NCBI GenBank assembly: GCA_023229795.1
Contig: JALNYP010000009.1
Location: 1-64,000 of the forward strand
DNA: 64,000 nt
Direction: 5' to 3'
From: Syntrophobacterales bacterium
GTDB taxonomy: Bacteria; Desulfobacterota; Desulfobaccia; Desulfobaccales; 0-14-0-80-60-11
The notes below the pieces were generated by a model. The model was given only the letters and a program-made list of their open reading frames with translations. It had not been told where the DNA came from and did not search any database. The position numbers and the translations under genes were made by a program. Numbering within the stretch: position 1 is the first letter of the stretch; each line of letters begins with the position of its first letter. Below, one piece after another: positions 60,541-64,000 of this stretch.

Positions 60541-60698
60541 GGCCCCAGGCGTGTCCGGCTCATTGACCCCGCGGGAGGTAGGCCGGGGGACCTCTTCCCC
60601 GTGCCGTTTCTGCGCCCGGGGATTAACTTTTAAGTTTTTTGGGGCGAAAGACGACTAAGTAACTTAAGCATCTCGCCCGACCATGGAGACCGAGGCGC

Positions 60699-61451
60699 AT
60701 GAAATTTTGGCAAATCTTCTTAAGGAAACCGTACCAGGGAACCTGGATTTTTCTTGTGAGCGTGGGGGTTGTTGTCACCCTGTGGGCGGCAGTCGGCGCG
60801 GCGTCCCAGGATGATATGGCGGCCAGATTGGCTAAGGGAGAGATCATCGTCTCCACCCAAGGGACCGATGAAAGCTGCATCAAGAGCGGCGAGATGACGG
60901 CGCTGGTTGACGCACCTCCGGAGATTGTCTGGCAGGTGATCACGGACCTGAACAATTTCAAGTCTTTTATGCCCCGGACCATGGCCAGCCGGGCGGTGCC
61001 GGCTGACAAGCTGGACGCGATCCTGCGCCTGAAGCCGACCGAAGCCGGTGAGGTGGAGCGTTTGCTTGGCCCCACTCCCCTGGACCCGGCCAGTTGCCGC
61101 ATTCCCGGCGGCAAATACACCGTTTATTTTTATAGCCACTTGAAATTCCCCTTTCCAGCCAGCAACAGATGGTACATTATAAAGGGGGTGAATGATGAGA
61201 CTCAGGCGGCACAACAACTCTATCGCAGTTCCTGGTCGCTGGTCATCGGCAACTTGAAGGAGAATTCCGGTGAATGGATCCTGGAACCTTATGGGTCCCG
61301 GGAAACCAAGGCGATTTATCGGCTGCACACCGACCCGGGAGGTTGTATCCCCGGGTTTCTGGTTAAGCAAGGGACTCATAATACTATGCCCCAAATCATT
61401 AAAGCGGTCAGGAAACGGGCGGCGAGCCTTTTAGGATCTAAGCAGCCCTAG
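60699..61451 (+). CDS. Membrane-anchored SRPBCC/START-like protein
   Basis: The 250-residue protein has a hydrophobic N-terminal segment (about 12-35) and a START-like domain: VDAPPEIVWQVITDLNNFKSFMP, then SNRWYIIKGVN and a C-terminal helix. SRPBCC proteins bind hydrophobic ligands. Function unknown; it lies between the PEBP gene and the LpxH-like gene. Confidence 0.75.
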   Translation: MKFWQIFLRKPYQGTWIFLVSVGVVVTLWAAVGAASQDDMAARLAKGEIIVSTQGTDESCIKSGEMTALVDAPPEIVWQVITDLNNFKSFMPRTMASRAVPADKLDAILRLKPTEAGEVERLLGPTPLDPASCRIPGGKYTVYFYSHLKFPFPASNRWYIIKGVNDETQAAQQLYRSSWSLVIGNLKENSGEWILEPYGSRETKAIYRLHTDPGGCIPGFLVKQGTHNTMPQIIKAVRKRAASLLGSKQP

Positions 61452-61525
61452 GCCTCCAGCGCTGACGATATCCTTTGAACGACCTTGAATAGACTAACCT
61501 TACCACTGGTAGCGTGAAGGGCATA

Positions 61526-62260
61526 ATGACAGTTCAAGAAGATCATCTCTGTGTAATTTCCGATCTGCATCTCGGTAATCCAGCCTTCAATAAAAGAGAC
61601 TACCTGAGTTCGTTTTTCCAATACCTTTCCAAGCAAGGCGCCAGCCTGTGTATTAATGGCGACTGCTTTGATTTGCTGCAATCTTCTACTGCCAAATTGG
61701 CTATGGATCTTCAGCTAATCCGTAAAAACCTCAAGGAGTTTTTCTCCCAGGGGCGCAAGAAGCTCTACTATGTGAAGGGCAACCATGACATCCATTCGGA
61801 GGCCTACCTGGCGAAATCGGGCATCCGGTCGGTCGTGCCTTTCCTGGATGTCGTATCGGGTAATCGCCGCATCCACATTGAACACGGGCACCTGCATGAC
61901 CTCCGTTTTCGGGATTATCCGAGACTCTCGGCTCATCTGGCCAGGGTGCTGGGGAAACTATTGAAAGTGTCGCCCAAGTTCTTTCAGGTCTATTTTAAAA
62001 TCGAATGGTTCCTCTCTGATCTGAACAAAAAAATCCGCGGCCTGGAAAACTCTATCTTTGATGCGCAGAGAAATCTGGCCGCGGCCCTGGGTTTTTTTAC
62101 CCGGGGCTTCGATATCGTCATCCTGGCCCACACGCACCGTCATGGGCTGCATATCATGAAAGACGGCAAGATTTTGGCTAATGCCGGGGCCTGGACGTCC
62201 GACAAGATCCATTATCTCGAGATCAAGTCCGGCGCCATCAAGTTAAAGGAGTGGCGTTAG
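61526..62260 (+). CDS. LpxH-like metallophosphoesterase
   Basis: A 244-residue phosphoesterase: ISDLHLG, NGDCFDL, KGNHDIHSE, EHGHLHD and AHTHRHG, complete metal-binding set. The pattern resembles UDP-2,3-diacylglucosamine pyrophosphatase (LpxH) in lipid A synthesis. The start at 61526 follows GAAGGG; an upstream in-frame ATG at 61514 is possible. LpxH versus a related phosphoesterase cannot be decided by eye. Confidence 0.8.
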   Translation: MTVQEDHLCVISDLHLGNPAFNKRDYLSSFFQYLSKQGASLCINGDCFDLLQSSTAKLAMDLQLIRKNLKEFFSQGRKKLYYVKGNHDIHSEAYLAKSGIRSVVPFLDVVSGNRRIHIEHGHLHDLRFRDYPRLSAHLARVLGKLLKVSPKFFQVYFKIEWFLSDLNKKIRGLENSIFDAQRNLAAALGFFTRGFDIVILAHTHRHGLHIMKDGKILANAGAWTSDKIHYLEIKSGAIKLKEWR

Positions 62261-62291
62261 GAAGGCGGGATCTGCAAGCCCGGGCCACCCC

Positions 62292-62594
62292 TCAGGGCGT
62301 CCCGCAGTACACGAACACAAACGCCTCGTCGTTGATATCGATAATCAAATCACCGCCTCGGGTTTCGGCATAGATCAGCCAGGCAGGCTTGATATCGTTG
62401 CAGCAGGTCACCTGGGGTGAGAATGCCCCGGCGGCGCGGTCGTACCAGGCCAACAGCATGGGGTCGGCTCGCAATTGCTGGGCGCGCCGGTCGGCCAGGG
62501 AACGAGCCCGGGCAAAATCCAGGGGCGTCTCGGCAACGCGCAAATCGACGGGATCTTTCAACATCTCCCGGGTCAGGGGCATACACTCGGCCAT
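62292..62594 (-). CDS. AF1514-family protein
   Basis: A 100-residue protein with DFARARSLADRRAQQL, DPMLLAWYDRAAGAFSPQVTCC and YAETRGGDLIIDINDEAFVFVY, a pattern seen in proteins named AF1514 in anaerobic archaea and bacteria. Function unknown. Its GGGAGG ribosome site and length fix the start at 62594. The upstream spacer 62595-62955 contains a short heptamer run (CTTCAAAGTTCAAGG near 62710), otherwise no gene or clear signal is visible. Confidence 0.7.
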   Translation of the reverse strand: MAECMPLTREMLKDPVDLRVAETPLDFARARSLADRRAQQLRADPMLLAWYDRAAGAFSPQVTCCNDIKPAWLIYAETRGGDLIIDINDEAFVFVYCGTP

Positions 62595-62955
62595 GGGACC
62601 TCCCGATGACGCCAGCTTATTCAATCTCTCCGGCAATATCATTCATGATCATGGTAAGGATTTTCGATAAGAATGTAAAGCGCCCGGCCCGGGCGGAGTC
62701 TGCCCGAAAACTTCAAAGTTCAAGGAAGGGTGCGCACCACGCCCACCAGGGGACGGGGAGGCGGTTTTCTCGGTAATTCCCATTGCTATTGGCCCCCTGA
62801 GTCATTAGTATCAAAATAGATTTCCTGGAACCGAACCCGGATTACCTAATCGCCCGAGGGGGCGCGGCAGGCCGTGCCCTTCACCCGGTTATCCGGTCAT
62901 GACGGGCTCAAGGGCGCACCGGCGCCCGGCTCCCGCCGGCAACTTCGGGGCGCGC

Positions 62956-63267
62956 ATGTTACCGGATCTGGAAAAAATCATCCATGCGGATCAAACCGGC
63001 CGGGACGCGGTGGCCCAGGCCCAGCAAGCTGGACTGGCCCTGAAGGCACAGGCCGACGATCGGATCCGGGAGATCGAGGCCCGGCTTCAGGAGGAACTGG
63101 CCCAGGTGCGCCAGGGGGCCCAGGCGGAGATCCTCCAGGAGGCCGAGACCCGGGCCGGGGCCATCGCCGCGGCCGCCGCCAGCCAGGTGCAAGAGTTGAC
63201 CCGGCAGTATGAGGCCCGCCGGGAGGAGGCGCTGGCCTGGCTGGCGTCCCGGGTGATCGAGCCATGA
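62956..63267 (+). CDS. V-type ATPase subunit G/H
   Basis: The 103-residue helical protein is Ala/Glu/Arg-rich and coiled-coil: DRIREIEARLQEELAQVRQGAQ and related stretches. Its operon position, overlapping the start of a C/D-type subunit by ATGA, identifies it as the peripheral stalk subunit (AhaH/NtpF-like) of an archaeal/V-type ATPase. Confidence 0.8.
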   Translation: MLPDLEKIIHADQTGRDAVAQAQQAGLALKAQADDRIREIEARLQEELAQVRQGAQAEILQEAETRAGAIAAAAASQVQELTRQYEARREEALAWLASRVIEP

Positions 63268-64000
63268 TCTTCAAGATCTGGCGGTATGCCTACGGCGGCG
63301 CCAAAGTCATGGCCCTGAAGAGTTTCCTGCTGGCTCCCGAAGATTACCATTATCTCCTGCGGGCCCGGAACCTGGAGGACCTGGCGGGCTACCTCCGCAG
63401 CACCGCGTACGGCCCAGTATTGTCCGGCTGGGATTGGCGCCGGGGGGACGCCGAGGCCGAGTTGAGCCGCCGCCTTTATGGCAATCTGGCCCAGACCTTT
63501 CTCAAGGTGCGCCGGGGCTTGAAGAAACGGGAGTCCCGTTTCCTCGACCTCCTGGTTTACCGGCTGATCGCTGAAAACCTCAAGGTGGTGCTCCGGGCTT
63601 TGCATCAGGGTCTGGACCCGATCCGGGCTGCGGCGCGTCTCCTCCCCCTGGAGTCCTTGTCGTTCCTGGACTTCCCGGAGATGCTGGGCCAGGGCAGCAT
63701 CCCCCGGCTAATGGATCACCTGGCCGCCACGGTCTGGGGGCCGCCCCTGGCCCGGGGGCTGGACCGGTATCAGCGGGAGTCCAGCCTCTTCCCCCTGGAA
63801 ATGTCCCTGGACCTCTTTGTCTATGCCGCCCTCTGGCAGGGGTTGGAGACGCTCTCCCGGGCGGATCGCCGCATCGCTGCCGGCCTTTTGGGCGCCCTGG
63901 CGGACGTCACCAACATCACCTGGGCCGGCCGCTTCCGCGACCTTTACGGCTTCCCGCCGGAAGAAACCTACCAGTATCTCCTGGAGGCGGGCAGCTTTCG
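63264..64000 (+). CDS. V-type ATPase subunit C (partial)
   Basis: The first 245 residues of an AC39-like subunit: YAYGGAKVMALKSFLLAPEDYHYLL opening, and the family's repeating helical hairpins with LARNLEDLAGYLRSTAYGPVL. The gene continues beyond the window. It forms the socket that joins the rotor to the membrane ring. Confidence 0.85.
   Translation, partial: MIFKIWRYAYGGAKVMALKSFLLAPEDYHYLLRARNLEDLAGYLRSTAYGPVLSGWDWRRGDAEAELSRRLYGNLAQTFLKVRRGLKKRESRFLDLLVYRLIAENLKVVLRALHQGLDPIRAAARLLPLESLSFLDFPEMLGQGSIPRLMDHLAATVWGPPLARGLDRYQRESSLFPLEMSLDLFVYAALWQGLETLSRADRRIAAGLLGALADVTNITWAGRFRDLYGFPPEETYQYLLEAGSF

Overview
The window is GC-rich bacterial chromosome with almost contiguous genes. It most resembles a strictly anaerobic, sulfur-metabolising member of the Desulfobacterota (the former Deltaproteobacteria). 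That assignment is inference. It rests on a heterodisulfide-reductase-like (Hdr) cluster with TusA and DsrE proteins, a non-canonical aroA'/aroB' entry to the shikimate pathway, a ResB/CcsA cytochrome c maturation pair, an archaeal/V-type ATPase operon, DUF3786 and AF1514-like proteins, and a biotin carboxylase-type carrier subunit. No rRNA or ribosomal protein gene is present to fix the taxonomy.

Layout. 1-8.3 kb: end of a biotin-dependent carboxyltransferase, an iron-sulfur flavoprotein fused to an SCP2 domain with a decayed MerR gene beside it, a ParB-like protein, a phosphoesterase, a DUF255 thioredoxin-fold protein and a membrane cytochrome c. 8.4-17.6 kb: a sulfur-transfer/electron-transfer island read on the minus strand in the order tusA, mvhD-like, dsrE, hdrA (two separate genes), a winged-helix-like protein, hdrC, hdrB, dsrE. 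Its upstream region holds a near-consensus sigma-54 promoter and two palindromes; a sigma-54 activator gene with a similar palindrome at its own start lies at the other end. 17.7-19.4 kb: trmO, ssrA (tmRNA) and a DUF3786 gene. 19.4-25.8 kb: an aromatic amino acid operon (aroA', aroB', pheA, aroD, aroE, aroA) preceded by a classical attenuator whose 30-residue leader peptide contains YYFFSYYYF. 25.9-27.6 kb: an AT-rich two-gene insert (AAA ATPase plus DUF4276/TOPRIM-like protein) that looks like a horizontally acquired defence module. 27.6-34.3 kb: an MFS transporter, initiator tRNA, a glycolate-oxidase Fe-S subunit beside a decayed FAD subunit, and pabA-pabB-pabC-like genes. 34.3-49.6 kb: mixed housekeeping genes (HIT, HhH glycosylase, threonine ammonia-lyase, aminotransferase, DUF721, response regulator, GT39, LD-carboxypeptidase, ResB/CcsA, GcvH-like, stress proteins, thioredoxins). 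49.8-58.4 kb: phosphate regulon (PAS protein, PhoB, PhoR, PstSCAB, CorA) with a Pho-box-like array before pstS and no phoU. 58.5-64 kb: a Ku N-terminal remnant, a MerR-TPR regulator, DUF488, a PEBP protein, an SRPBCC protein, an LpxH-like phosphoesterase, an AF1514-like protein and the start of a V-type ATPase operon.

Intergenic DNA is unusually structured. At least ten spacers carry tandem heptamers of different sequence families (TTTTCAG, GTTCAAR, GCTAACT, AGCAATT, AACCCAA and others), resembling the short tandemly repeated repetitive sequences described in cyanobacteria. Several spacers carry a REP-like palindrome (CCCAGGCG-AGA-CGCCTGGG) or other long inverted repeats.

Most exciting candidates: the Tus/DsrE/Hdr island with its own inferred sigma-54 circuit, the aromatic leader attenuator on an aroA'/aroB' operon, and the low-GC AAA/DUF4276 pair. 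Coordinates and motifs are read directly from the sequence. Family names are from recognition and were not checked by database search.
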